Shown one piece after another: positions 18,621 to 27,574 of a DNA stretch of 64,000 bases. Below the pieces are notes generated by a model. That model searched no databases, had not been told where the DNA came from, and saw nothing but the letters and a program-made list of their open reading frames with translations. A program made the position numbers and the translations under genes. The stretch spans positions 36,117 to 100,116 of the forward strand of contig NZ_FPAI01000010.1 in assembly GCF_900116255.1 (NCBI RefSeq), given 5' to 3'. This stretch comes from Halolactibacillus miurensis. Lineage in GTDB: Bacteria > Bacillota > Bacilli > Bacillales > Amphibacillaceae. The first letter of the stretch is position 1. The number at the start of each line of letters is the position of its first letter.

Positions 18621-20237
18621 ATGACAAACTTTAAAAAGAATTTCCAAAGCTTCGGAAAGTCGCTCTTATTCCCGATTAGTTTACTGTCATTTATGGCGAT
18701 ATTCCTTGGACTTGCCGCAGCGCTCCAAAATCCGAATATTATTGAATTTATGCCCTTTTTAGATAATACCTTCTTACAAAACATTTTAGGTATGATTAGA
18801 AAAATATCAGCCCTCCCATTCGGGTATTTACCGTTATTATTCGCGATGTCGATTCCACTTGGCATGGTGAAGCGTGATAAAGAAGTGGCTGTTTATGCAG
18901 GCGCTGTTGGGTATATTGCGATGCTCATCGGGATGAACTATTTCCTTTCGTTACAAGGATATACGCCTGAGACAACATCGATTGCCTACTTAATGGAAAC
19001 CGAAGGTTTAAGTCAAGTGGAGGCAACGTTACTCAATGCCCGTTTTACAAGTACGCTTGGGATCTTTGTTTATAACACGAACGTGATTGGTGGTATTATC
19101 GCTGGTTTAATGGGCGTCTACTTACACAATAAGTTTAGACAAACAGAACTGCATGCGGCGCTGACATTCTACAGCGGCAAACGTTTTGTGCCGATTATCT
19201 CGGCTTTAGTGATGGTTGTGGTTGGTATTGGCTTAACGTTTGTATGGCCAATTGTTAACGCAGGTATCATCAATATGGGTGAATTAATTAGTGAAACAGG
19301 ATTGTTTGGTACGTTCCTCTATGGATTTACTGAAAAAATCATTAATCCAACGGGCTTGCACCACATCTTAAATCAAACGTTTAGATTCACCGCTCTGGGT
19401 GGGGTAGAAAATATTGATGGTCATTCACTTGTCGGTGCCTTACAGATTTATCTGTATCAATTAGATAAAAATTTACCGTTCTCAACAGATGCGACTCGCT
19501 TCTTAGCACAAGGTAAGATCTTACACATGGTGTTCGGTATGCCAGCAGCCGTCTTGGCGATCTACCGGATGGCGTTACCGGAAAAACGTGAGAAAGTCTT
19601 AAAGTTCTTCCTAGCCGGTTTAACAGCGGTGATTTTAACCGGTATTACCGAACCGATTGAATTTACCTTTATCTTTATTTCACCTGTCCTTTGGATCGTA
19701 AATGCGATCTTTGCGGGATTAGCGTTCTTAGTCCCAGCTATTTTTGATGCAGGAATTGGGAATATTCAAGGGGGAATCATTGACTGGTTAGTTTTTGGTG
19801 TCTTCCAAGGACTTGAAACGAAATGGTACATTTACTTAATTGCCGGTCCGATATTCTTCGCAATGTATTATTTCAGTTATACGTTTATTATCCGTAAGTT
19901 TAACGTCTTAACAATTGGTCGTCGAAAGACCGACTTTGAAGATGATGAAGAGGATGATACGGAAAACGTGCCAGTCAAAGAACAGGATCGTAAGACGGCT
20001 GAAAACATCATTGAAGGATTGGGGGGGCTTACCAATATTGTCGATGTCGATAACTGTATTAGTCGTTTGCGTGTAGAAGTGAAAAATGGCGAGCTTGTGA
20101 AAGAAGCGTATTTAAAGAAAACCAACCCCAATGGTATTGTGCGTCCGGATGCTAACACCGTACATGTTGTCTATGGTGGCCGGGTCTCTAAGATGCGTAA
20201 CATTGTTGATAACTATATGTATGAACAAAAAGCGTAA
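18621..20237 (+). CDS. PTS EIICB, glucose/maltose family, in glycosylglycerate operon
   Basis: A 538-residue permease: EIIC membrane domain with the signature GITEPIEFTFIFI, an acidic linker (DFEDDEEDDTENV) and a C-terminal EIIB domain with phospho-cysteine in VDNCISRLRV. No EIIA is encoded here. AAGAGG precedes the ATG. It is a paralogue of the first PTS gene in this window. E. coli imports mannosylglycerate through the fructose-family MngA, so if this transporter does the same job it has been recruited from a different PTS family. Alternative substrates are maltose-like disaccharides, given the GH4 enzyme downstream. Confidence 0.9.
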   Translation: MTNFKKNFQSFGKSLLFPISLLSFMAIFLGLAAALQNPNIIEFMPFLDNTFLQNILGMIRKISALPFGYLPLLFAMSIPLGMVKRDKEVAVYAGAVGYIAMLIGMNYFLSLQGYTPETTSIAYLMETEGLSQVEATLLNARFTSTLGIFVYNTNVIGGIIAGLMGVYLHNKFRQTELHAALTFYSGKRFVPIISALVMVVVGIGLTFVWPIVNAGIINMGELISETGLFGTFLYGFTEKIINPTGLHHILNQTFRFTALGGVENIDGHSLVGALQIYLYQLDKNLPFSTDATRFLAQGKILHMVFGMPAAVLAIYRMALPEKREKVLKFFLAGLTAVILTGITEPIEFTFIFISPVLWIVNAIFAGLAFLVPAIFDAGIGNIQGGIIDWLVFGVFQGLETKWYIYLIAGPIFFAMYYFSYTFIIRKFNVLTIGRRKTDFEDDEEDDTENVPVKEQDRKTAENIIEGLGGLTNIVDVDNCISRLRVEVKNGELVKEAYLKKTNPNGIVRPDANTVHVVYGGRVSKMRNIVDNYMYEQKA

Positions 20238-20285
20238 GCGTTAATGAGCTATCACAAGAATTAAACACACAAATAAAAGCAAAGC

Positions 20286-20325
20286 AGTGACTGACGGATT
20301 AATGCTAAGTCATCCGTCAGTCACT
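20286..20325 (+). terminator. Intra-operon hairpin between PTS and GH4 genes
   Basis: A perfect 14-bp inverted repeat (AGTGACTGACGGAT and its complement) with a 12-nt loop, followed by AATAAATAAAAGAGG without a U-tract. It looks like an mRNA-processing or stability element more than a full terminator. Confidence 0.55.
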
Positions 20326-20347
20326 AATAAATAAAAGAGGGATGTTG

Positions 20348-21673
20348 ATGATGAAAAAAAATAATATTGTCTTAGTCGGTGGCGGTTCAACGTGGACACC
20401 AGGTATTTTAAAAGCGATGACGACACATTTAGATCAGTTCGGCTTAAACCAGGTCGTGCTATATGATGTTGATCAAAAGCGTCAAGAAGTGATTGGTGAG
20501 TTTGCGAAGATCCTCTTTAAAGAAGAAGCACCGGAGGTAGAGGTTGTGTATACGACCGATAAAGAAGTCGCTTATAAAGAGGTTGACTTTGTTTTCTGTC
20601 AAATGCGTACGGGTGGATTTGATATGCGTGAAAAAGATGAAAAGATTCCCCTTCAACATGGCGTCATTGGTCAAGAAACGTGTGGACCGGGGGGCTTTAG
20701 TTACGGATTGCGTTCGATTCGTGATATGGAAGAGATGGTACGTGACGTACGCCTGTTAAGTCCAGATGCTTGGATTTTGAACTATACGAATCCAGCGGCG
20801 ATTGTCGCGTTAGCGCTTGATAAAATCTTCCCGAAAGAAGACAAAATCTTAAATATTTGCGATCAACCGGTCAACTTACTTCGATCGTACTCAAAACTGA
20901 TTGATCATGATGTGAATAAATTAGAGCCCGTTTACTTTGGTCTCAATCACTTCGGTTGGTTTACACATATTTATGATGAAACAGGACGTGACCGGGCACC
21001 AGAGTTAAAAGAGATCATTTTAAATGGTGGCTTTAGACCGGTTGATGCGGAACAACGTGATCAATCGTGGCTTGAGACGTATGCGATGGTAGAGGACATG
21101 TTAAAAGATTTTCCTGATTATTTACCGAATACGTATTTACAATATTATCTCTATCCAGAGTATAAAGTGAAAAAACTAGATCCGAACTGGACGAGAACGG
21201 ATGAGGTAAGAGAAGGTCGAGAGAAGAAAGTGTTTGAGGAATGTCGTCGTATTGTCGACAATGGCACCGCACGTGACTCAAAAGTCGTTCATAACGATGC
21301 TCATGGTGATATGATGGTTGAAGTCGCCGCATCGATTGCCAATAATGAGCGGAAAACCTTTATCGTGATGGTGAGAAATGATGGTATCATTGCGAACTTA
21401 CCAGATGATAGTATGGTTGAAGTGGCAGCAACGCTTGGTGCCAATGGGCCACAACCTTATGCGGTTGGTCAGATTGGCACGTTCTATAAAGGGCTTATAG
21501 AAAACCAACATGCGTTTGAAAAATTGACCGTTGAAGCCTATATGGAAGGGTCATATACAAAAGCGCTCCAAGCCTTGACACTTAATCGTACCGTTGTGGA
21601 TGCGAAAAAAGCTCGGGTTGTACTCGATGCCTTGATTGAAGCAAATAAAGATTACTGGCCAGAATTAAACTAA
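20348..21673 (+). CDS. 6-phospho-alpha-glucosidase, GH4 (GlvA/MalH-like)
   Basis: A 441-residue NAD- and metal-dependent GH4 enzyme. It has the Rossmann motif VGGGSTWTPGI, GQETCGPGGFSYGLRS, LNYTNPAA, the metal-binding Cys in NICDQP and the His in GLNHFGWF, and ends VEANKDYWPELN. The closest family known to me is maltose-6'-phosphate glucosidase (GlvA, MalH). AGAGGG lies 6 nt before the ATG at 20348. In this operon it may instead cleave 6-phospho-glucosyl-glycerate by the same redox mechanism, giving glucose-6-P and glycerate for the kinase that follows. That substrate is inference; phospho-maltose remains possible. Confidence 0.88.
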   Translation: MMKKNNIVLVGGGSTWTPGILKAMTTHLDQFGLNQVVLYDVDQKRQEVIGEFAKILFKEEAPEVEVVYTTDKEVAYKEVDFVFCQMRTGGFDMREKDEKIPLQHGVIGQETCGPGGFSYGLRSIRDMEEMVRDVRLLSPDAWILNYTNPAAIVALALDKIFPKEDKILNICDQPVNLLRSYSKLIDHDVNKLEPVYFGLNHFGWFTHIYDETGRDRAPELKEIILNGGFRPVDAEQRDQSWLETYAMVEDMLKDFPDYLPNTYLQYYLYPEYKVKKLDPNWTRTDEVREGREKKVFEECRRIVDNGTARDSKVVHNDAHGDMMVEVAASIANNERKTFIVMVRNDGIIANLPDDSMVEVAATLGANGPQPYAVGQIGTFYKGLIENQHAFEKLTVEAYMEGSYTKALQALTLNRTVVDAKKARVVLDALIEANKDYWPELN

Positions 21674-21689
21674 TACGTGAAAGACAAAG

Positions 21690-21727
21690 AAGAGTATGGC
21701 ACACTATAGTCATACTCTTTTGTTTTT
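21690..21727 (+). terminator. Hairpin between GH4 and glycerate kinase genes
   Basis: Arms AAGAGTATG and CATACTCTT with a 12-nt loop followed by TTGTTTTT. This is a terminator or attenuator just ahead of the glycerate kinase gene; some read-through would be needed for one operon. Confidence 0.65.
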
Positions 21728-21744
21728 AGAAAGGAATGAAAGTG

Positions 21745-22872
21745 ATGCGCATCTTAACAGCAATTGATTCGTTTAAAGGTTCGATGACAAGTTTAGAAGC
21801 CAACAGAATCGTCAAGGATACATTAACGGAGCATGACGTCATAAGTTTCACTGTCGCTGATGGTGGCGAAGGGACGGTACAAGCATTTTTAGAAGCAGAA
21901 GACGGAGAATATATTCAGCGTACAATCACTAATGTGAACGGTAAAAAAATGTTAGCGACGTGGGGATGGATGAAAGAGAGTCACACGGCGGTTATTGAAG
22001 TGGCAGAAGCAGCGGGTATTATTCAGGCAGATAAAGATACCTTTCACCCCCGCCACCATACGAGTTTTGGAGTGGGAGAACAAATCAGTCAAGCGCTTGA
22101 TTACGGCGCAACAACGATTATTTTAGGGCTTGGTGGCAGTGCCACGGTCGATGGCGGTATGGGCATGATGATGGCGCTCGGCGTTAAGTTCCTTGATGAA
22201 TGTAATCAATTACTGCACGCACTTCCAGCTGATTTAAGCAGAGTAAAGAAGGTAGACATGAGTGGATTAGATTCCAGAGTGAAGCATGTTAAGTGGTTGA
22301 TTGCAAGTGATGTGACGAATCCTTTACTAGGAAGTAACGGAGCCACGTATGTGTTTGGTCCGCAAAAAGGGTTTCTAAAAGAAGAACTAGCTGAACGAGA
22401 ACAAGCGATGATGCAATTTAGTCGAGCAGTGGAAGAAACGTTACACGTGTCCTGTACTGAGATGCCCGGCGCTGGAGCAGCTGGGGGGATTGGTTTTAGT
22501 TGTTATAGCTTTTTTGGGGCAACGTTTCAAAGTGGTTTAGATCTTTTAAGTGAACGCGGGAAACTAAAAGAAAAGTTACGTGACGTTGATTTAGTGATCA
22601 CGGGTGAAGGGAAGTTTGACAGGCAGTCACTCGCAGGTAAAGTGCCAATCGGAATGAGTCGACTAGCTAAAGAGGTGGGCGTACCGACGGTGGTCTTTGC
22701 TGGTAAGGTCGAACAGGGATTAACCGAGTTAAAGGAAGAGAATATTCATGTCACGCTACCGATTGTGAACGAGCCGATGACACTTGACTTAGCTATGGCA
22801 GAAGGCCCGAGATTATTAAAGGAGGCACTCGAAAGGTTTCAACAGATTCTCACGTTAACCGTTAAGAAATAA
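21745..22872 (+). CDS. glxK: Glycerate kinase, GarK/GlxK family
   Basis: A 375-residue kinase of the class typified by GarK and GlxK, which phosphorylates D-glycerate (2-phosphoglycerate is the usual product). Family motifs: AIDSFKGSMTSLEAN at the N terminus, FTVADGGEGTV, LGLGGSATVDGGMGMM and LVITGEGKFDRQS. GAAAGGA lies 9 nt before the ATG at 21745; an in-frame ATG at 21736 is too close to it. As the last gene after a GH38 and a GH4 glycosidase, it would salvage the glycerate released from phosphorylated glycosylglycerates into glycolysis. Confidence 0.93.
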   Translation: MRILTAIDSFKGSMTSLEANRIVKDTLTEHDVISFTVADGGEGTVQAFLEAEDGEYIQRTITNVNGKKMLATWGWMKESHTAVIEVAEAAGIIQADKDTFHPRHHTSFGVGEQISQALDYGATTIILGLGGSATVDGGMGMMMALGVKFLDECNQLLHALPADLSRVKKVDMSGLDSRVKHVKWLIASDVTNPLLGSNGATYVFGPQKGFLKEELAEREQAMMQFSRAVEETLHVSCTEMPGAGAAGGIGFSCYSFFGATFQSGLDLLSERGKLKEKLRDVDLVITGEGKFDRQSLAGKVPIGMSRLAKEVGVPTVVFAGKVEQGLTELKEENIHVTLPIVNEPMTLDLAMAEGPRLLKEALERFQQILTLTVKK

Positions 22873-23033
22873 TTGTATGGCCGTTATTCAAACGAAAGGG
22901 TCAGTAGAACATGAATGAATCATTAGAAGCTCTCTCTATCTTCATTTCTTTCTGCATAACATAGTGATGAAATGATGTATATAGAAAAACAGATAGGCAG
23001 ATGATAACGATGAAACAATTTAAACATCATCCC

Positions 23034-23061
23034 TTGCATTTTCAGAATAGACTGATATAAT
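23034..23061 (+). promoter_or_regulatory. Promoter of the thiT transcript
   Basis: TTGCAT (23034-23039), a 16-bp spacer and a perfect TATAAT (23056-23061), about 28 nt ahead of the riboswitch. No gene or other structure was seen between 22873 and 23033. Confidence 0.75.
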
Positions 23062-23088
23062 ACAACTAACAAGAAAAGTAATTGAATC

Positions 23089-23187
23089 AAGCCTTCAAGG
23101 GGAGCTGATAATCGTCAGCTGAGAGTAAGTATCGATACTTAGACCCTCTGAACCTGTTAGTTAATACTAGCGTAGGGATGGTGGCTT
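23089..23187 (+). ncRNA. TPP riboswitch (THI element)
   Basis: The conserved THI-box parts are all present in order: AGGGGAGCTG, CAGCTGAGAG, a variable stem, GACCCTCTGAACCTG and GCGTAGGGA, closed by a P1 helix AAGCC/GGCTT. It senses thiamine pyrophosphate and should reduce expression of the thiamine transporter downstream. About 98 nt separate it from the thiT start. In that stretch, an imperfect hairpin around 23209-23247 (AGGG/CCCT and TCCT/AGGA pairs) followed by a T-run could be the terminator of the expression platform. Confidence 0.95.
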
Positions 23188-23285
23188 TTTTGATGGCGTT
23201 TTAAGTAATGTTAGGGTCCTCCATCAGGAAGCATCCCTTGGCATTGCTTTTTTTGTTGCACAAATTTTATGAGGAGGCATGTTTG

Positions 23286-23870
23286 ATGCAATCAAAACGT
23301 ACATTATTTTTAATTGAGGTCGCGATTTTTTCAGCGCTTGCGCTTATTTTAGACCTCGTCCCATTCTTATCATTTAAAGTATGGGCCCAAGGAGGATCGA
23401 TTTCTTTTGCGATGATTCCGGTGTTTATTATCAGTTATCGCTGGGGACTAAAGGGTGGCTTATTATCAGGATTACTGTTAGGTGTCTTACAAATTGTTTC
23501 AGGTACTGCCTGGATCGCTCATCCGGTTCAAGGTTTGCTTGACTATCCAATTGCCTTTACTGTGTTAGGTTTTGCGGGACTCTTTAAAGACCAAGCAGCG
23601 AATGCATTACAGAGTGGTTCTAAAGGGAGCTTTGTGAAGTGGGTCATTGTCGGTGTTGGGCTCGGCAGCACCCTTCGCTTTGTTAGTCATTATCTAGCAG
23701 GCGTGGTGTTCTTTGATTCACTCATTGACGGCATGAATATTTGGCTCTATTCTTTTGTTTACAATGCGTCGTATATTATCCCGTCGGCGATTATTAATAT
23801 CATTGCGGTGGCGTTTCTCTTTAGTAAACGCCCATCACTTGTTAAAAAACCGATGCGTCACGCCGCTTAA
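23286..23870 (+). CDS. thiT: Thiamine ECF transporter, S component
   Basis: A 194-residue membrane protein with about six hydrophobic helices. The motifs WAQGGSISFAMIPVFIISYRWG, GVLQIVSGTAWIAHPVQ and LLDYPIAF match ThiT (YuaJ). It binds thiamine and works with the general energy-coupling module EcfAA'T encoded elsewhere. GAGGAGG lies 8 nt before the ATG at 23286; an in-frame ATG at 23208 lies inside the riboswitch expression region and has no ribosome binding site, so it is rejected. The TPP riboswitch directly upstream confirms the substrate. Confidence 0.95.
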   Translation: MQSKRTLFLIEVAIFSALALILDLVPFLSFKVWAQGGSISFAMIPVFIISYRWGLKGGLLSGLLLGVLQIVSGTAWIAHPVQGLLDYPIAFTVLGFAGLFKDQAANALQSGSKGSFVKWVIVGVGLGSTLRFVSHYLAGVVFFDSLIDGMNIWLYSFVYNASYIIPSAIINIIAVAFLFSKRPSLVKKPMRHAA

Positions 23871-23902
23871 TGGACCCTAGCGCGTGATAGCATGACAAAA
23901 AT

Positions 23903-23945
23903 AAAGCCGCGCGTCGACCTTATATAAGTCGATGCGCGGCTTTTT
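23903..23945. terminator. Bidirectional terminator between thiT and LCP gene
   Basis: Long GC-rich hairpin with arms AAAGCCGCGCGTCGAC and GTCGATGCGCGGCTTT (one mismatch), flanked by A and T runs, between convergent genes. Confidence 0.92.
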
Positions 23946-23948
23946 AGA

Positions 23949-24878
23949 TTAAGATTCAATTAAATCATGAACTTTATTGATTTCCTCTTCAGTGACAATG
24001 TGATAATAAATGTTATTGATCATCGAACCAGACCCCTGCATTTGATAGTCTTCAAAATTCGAGGCAGTTTGACGGTAACCTTGGAATAGTGATGTCATAT
24101 CACTAAAGGTCATATTGGTACTCACGTTGTTACCTAGCACATCAAGTAAATCCGAAATACGGGTGATGTTTTCGATTTTCGCACCTTCTCTTACAATACC
24201 TTCAATGACTTTACGCTGACGTTCGGTCCGGCCAAAGTCACCTCTTGGGTCTTCTTTTCTCATCCGGACAAAATTCATCGTCTCATCCCCGGTTAAGGTA
24301 ATGTTGCCGGTTGGGAAGGTGTTGCCACCTTGAGAAAAATTCAGTTCATTATTTACAGTGATTGGACCGACTAAATCAACGAGTTCAGCCATACCATCCA
24401 TATTCACCCGCGCAAAATAATCAATATCAATATCTAAGAAATTTTCAACTGTTTCAATCGCCATGTCTGGGCCACCGAATGCATGCGCATGATTGATCTT
24501 ATCTTCTGTTCCGCGACCAGCAATCGTCGTCCGAGTATCACGCGGAATACTGACGAGTTGAATTTTGTCTTCATTTGGCTTTAAAGTCATGACAATGATC
24601 GCATCCGAACGACCACTGACAGATGACTCTGAATCAATACCGAGTAAGAGGATATTAAGATTATCTTTGTTCTCGATTTTTTCTTTTGTTTTTTCCGTAT
24701 CAATCACGTTACCAGAAACTTTTTCATGCATATTGTCATTGACATTGCTTTTAACCTCGTTATATAAATGCACACCATAACCAACGATCGATAATAATAA
24801 GACGAGTAAGATAATGACGGGGGTTAAAATCCACCATTTCTTTTTATTTTTCTTTTTGTTTAAACGGCTATTTTCCAT
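23949..24878 (-). CDS. LytR-CpsA-Psr (LCP) family wall polymer ligase
   Basis: A 309-residue protein with a Lys-rich cytoplasmic N terminus, one transmembrane helix (about 16-36) and an extracellular LCP domain. Typical motifs are LLLGIDS, GRSDAIIVMTLKP, SIPRDTRT, KINHAHAFGGP and the basic FGRTERQRKVIEG. LCP enzymes attach teichoic acid or other anionic glycopolymers to peptidoglycan. It stands alone as a monocistronic gene. The name tagU/lytR cannot be assigned more exactly from sequence alone. Confidence 0.93.
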   Translation of the reverse strand: MENSRLNKKKNKKKWWILTPVIILLVLLLSIVGYGVHLYNEVKSNVNDNMHEKVSGNVIDTEKTKEKIENKDNLNILLLGIDSESSVSGRSDAIIVMTLKPNEDKIQLVSIPRDTRTTIAGRGTEDKINHAHAFGGPDMAIETVENFLDIDIDYFARVNMDGMAELVDLVGPITVNNELNFSQGGNTFPTGNITLTGDETMNFVRMRKEDPRGDFGRTERQRKVIEGIVREGAKIENITRISDLLDVLGNNVSTNMTFSDMTSLFQGYRQTASNFEDYQMQGSGSMINNIYYHIVTEEEINKVHDLIES

Positions 24879-24988
24879 ATCAAAACTTCTTTCTGTATTA
24901 TATTTTTATTCTAAGTAGTAAGATTATAACAAATTTCGCGGAATCTACAAGTGTTATTGGCTATTTCTCATCTAACTTTCATCTATTG

Positions 24989-25753
24989 TTAGGAGGCAGT
25001 ATATTGCTTCCGGTAGTCTGACGCCGTCATATTCGTGTATTTAAGGAAATTACGGTTAAACGTCCGTAACGTCTCATAGCCACACTGACGAGAAATTTCA
25101 GAAATGGTTAACTCACTATGGGTTAACTTATTAATCGCTTGAGAAACGCGGTATTGATTTAAATAATCAGTAAAAGAAAGTGACGTCATTTGTTTAAATG
25201 CTTGTGAGACGTAAGTATAGTCATAGTCAAGGATCGTCGCCGCTCTTTTTAATGAACAATCCTTATCGTAATGGTTGTCAACATAGAGTAATAAATCATG
25301 CAGTAATGTGGTATTCATTGTTGCTTTTTTTTCGATAAAGTTCGTTTGACTGATTAAACGCGAAAGCACATCATACAAAAACGCTTTTTGATGGTACACC
25401 GTCTGGAGTTTCTCTATCTTTGGTAAGGCAGAGTAGGAAATGACAGGTGAGGTCGCTAACCGCTCTTTATATTGTTGATCAAAATCACTGATGAAATCGG
25501 TTGAGAATAAGACAATGGTAACTTTCGAATGGTGCTCTGATGTAATACGATGAACTTGATGACTGTGAATGAAAATAAGTTGTTCTTTCGACACATTATA
25601 GGTTGTATCATTCATATCAACGCTAATCATTCCTTCATGGACAAGTATACATTCGTACGCAACATGAAAGTGTAAGGGAAACTGAAGGTCGTTGACGTGA
25701 TGATATAAAAATGTTGTGGGGCCCGTTAACCCGTGGGTTTGAAAAAATACCAT
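24989..25753 (-). CDS. AraC family transcriptional regulator (cupin + HTH)
   Basis: A 254-residue regulator with an N-terminal cupin-like sensor (LQFPLHFHVAYECILVHEGMI, then HSHQVHRI) and a C-terminal AraC DNA-binding pair (ILDYDYTYVSQAFKQMTS and ISEISRQCGYETLRTFNRNFLK). GGAGGGTG is 6 nt before the ATG at 25753; a TTG at 25768 lies upstream in frame but overlaps that site. Such regulators respond to sugars. No transport or enzyme gene is adjacent on the same strand, so its target is unknown. Confidence 0.88.
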   Translation of the reverse strand: MVFFQTHGLTGPTTFLYHHVNDLQFPLHFHVAYECILVHEGMISVDMNDTTYNVSKEQLIFIHSHQVHRITSEHHSKVTIVLFSTDFISDFDQQYKERLATSPVISYSALPKIEKLQTVYHQKAFLYDVLSRLISQTNFIEKKATMNTTLLHDLLLYVDNHYDKDCSLKRAATILDYDYTYVSQAFKQMTSLSFTDYLNQYRVSQAINKLTHSELTISEISRQCGYETLRTFNRNFLKYTNMTASDYRKQYTAS

Positions 25754-25982
25754 GCACACACCCTCCAATGAATGTTTAAGACTTACTTGTCATTATACTA
25801 TAGTTCCTTCTTTTTCGTTAATATATTGAGAAAAAATGAGCGGATTATAAGAGTAGACGATGTTTCTGCACTAAAAGTGACATATCTTCACGAAAGAAAC
25901 TTTTAGGCAAAGACTAGGCACTTGTTTCGTTAAATGGTAGTATGAAGTTAGGAAAATAATGATAAAGGTGGTGAGGGTGTGA

Positions 25983-26672
25983 ATGGCGTTTATTGATCTC
26001 ATGATAGAAGAAGTTCCTGTTTTTTATCTCGTCGTCTTTTTTATTTTCTTTTTGTTGATGATACTTATGTTAAGAAAGCTACGCCAACTGACAGATTATA
26101 AATATATCGTTATCATCAATACAATCAATCAAACGTATCAAACCATCTTAACAACGCCGATCACTGTCATAGATGATCAAGCGTCAAAGACGTCCTTACA
26201 ACACTACTTATTAGATAGACAGCCCGTCATATATCACGGCAAAATAGCGGACGATGATTTGGTGATCGATAAAGAACAGAAGCAATACACCTTACCTAAG
26301 CCGCTGTTAGAACAATTCTTTTATGTACTTAGTCAAGTCAAAACGATGATGGTTAGGAAAAGACATAGTCACCGTCAGCTGTCACTCATGATCGAGACGC
26401 AAGACCCCTTGTTGTTTCTATCATTATTAGATAAAAATCAGTGGAATGAGTATGAACGTTTGTTTACAAATAAACAACTGATGCCGGTGGTGTATTTAGC
26501 TATCAAACAAGTGAATGATGCTTGGGATGATTTATCGGTGACCGATCGCTTGTATGTACGCAACATACTAAAAGATTATGGCCGAAGTGGTATGGAGAAG
26601 CTCGCGGTATATTTGACAAGACGAGAACGCCGACAGTTAGTCCGATTAGAAAAGCGGTTAAGAAATCATTGA
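25983..26672 (+). CDS. Hypothetical single-pass membrane protein
   Basis: A 229-residue protein that I do not recognise. Residues 12-31 form one strongly hydrophobic helix. A mostly cytoplasmic-looking domain with many basic residues follows, ending in an Arg-rich tail (LTRRERRQLVRLEKRLRNH). The ribosome binding site is GGTGGTGAGGGTG. It is monocistronic between the divergent AraC gene and a convergent lipoprotein gene. No catalytic motif is evident. The layout, an N-terminal anchor with a basic C terminus, would suit a small membrane-associated accessory protein. Confidence 0.65.
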   Translation: MAFIDLMIEEVPVFYLVVFFIFFLLMILMLRKLRQLTDYKYIVIINTINQTYQTILTTPITVIDDQASKTSLQHYLLDRQPVIYHGKIADDDLVIDKEQKQYTLPKPLLEQFFYVLSQVKTMMVRKRHSHRQLSLMIETQDPLLFLSLLDKNQWNEYERLFTNKQLMPVVYLAIKQVNDAWDDLSVTDRLYVRNILKDYGRSGMEKLAVYLTRRERRQLVRLEKRLRNH

Positions 26673-26700
26673 AACCAACGCTTCATTAAGAGGATTTAAA

Positions 26701-26742
26701 AAAGAAACAAGCACCTAGTGTTTAAGGGCTTGTTTCTTTTTT
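26701..26742. terminator. Bidirectional terminator
   Basis: A perfect 12-bp inverted repeat, AAAGAAACAAGC and its complement, with a 15-nt loop, followed by a T-run; it lies between convergent genes. Confidence 0.9.
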
Positions 26743-26745
26743 TGT

Positions 26746-27294
26746 TTACATATTGTTGATGTCGTCTAAATGCGCTTGGGCATCTTCATACAAGACGTCA
26801 GATTCGATGACTTTTTCAAATTCTGTCTTAGCCATATCGATATACTCGATTTCTAAGAATTTTTCACCGTCTTTATACGCTTGACGAGAGATGATGAGTG
26901 CACTGTGTTCAGTACGGGCTTCTTCCGCTTTAGCTGGGACACCGTCTAGTTCGATTGTTTCGAAGTCTCTTAGTGTATTGCCGTAAGTGTTCACATCTAA
27001 GTCTCCACTAATGAAGCTTTCAGAGAGTGTATCCACTTCCGCGATTAACTTTTCAGTCGTCGTTTCTTTAATGGCAGCGACCTCTTCTTCTGTTAGGTCT
27101 GCCTCAGTTAACGCTTGAATCGCGCCATTGATTTCAAAGTAGCGACCGTCTTCAATAATCGTGTTGATCTCCTGTTGTTTTGCTTCAGCAGCCGTCATGT
27201 CCTCTGTATCTTTTGACGCTGATGAATCGTCTGTATTAGCTTGGCATCCAACAATCAGTAGGGTGAATGCAAGTAATGCGAGTAGTTTTTTCAT
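26746..27294 (-). CDS. Hypothetical lipoprotein, helical repeat-like
   Basis: A 182-residue secreted lipoprotein with lipobox LIVGC (Cys 17). The mature part is highly acidic and predicted helical, with Ala/Glu-rich segments and a C-terminal stretch (AKTEFEKVIESDVLYEDAQAHL) resembling a TPR helix pair. GAAGGGAAG precedes the start. Function is unknown and no operon partner is present. Confidence 0.75.
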   Translation of the reverse strand: MKKLLALLAFTLLIVGCQANTDDSSASKDTEDMTAAEAKQQEINTIIEDGRYFEINGAIQALTEADLTEEEVAAIKETTTEKLIAEVDTLSESFISGDLDVNTYGNTLRDFETIELDGVPAKAEEARTEHSALIISRQAYKDGEKFLEIEYIDMAKTEFEKVIESDVLYEDAQAHLDDINNM

Positions 27295-27574
27295 AAACTT
27301 CCCTTCTTTCTATTTTTGTCTGTTCACTAGTATATCATAATGGAATGAGTTAATTAATGATTTATCTAATCGTTAGAATAGTAAAAGTATTATGTGAATT
27401 GTTAATCTTCGGATAAATGAAAAGATTGTGCGGCAAATCGCTGGTGTATACTTGAAAATCACTTGGTGCTAGATTGAGCTAGAGGGATAGCTTTAACGGC
27501 CATGCTTATAAAGTATGGGCCATATAGTCGGCATCATTCATGATATAATTTAAAAAAGAATGGAGGCGATAGAG

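Noticed and set aside
23208..23285. Upstream extension of thiT starting at ATG 23208
   Set aside because: It lies in the riboswitch expression region, has no ribosome binding site, and ThiT homology starts after ATG 23286, which has GAGGAGG.
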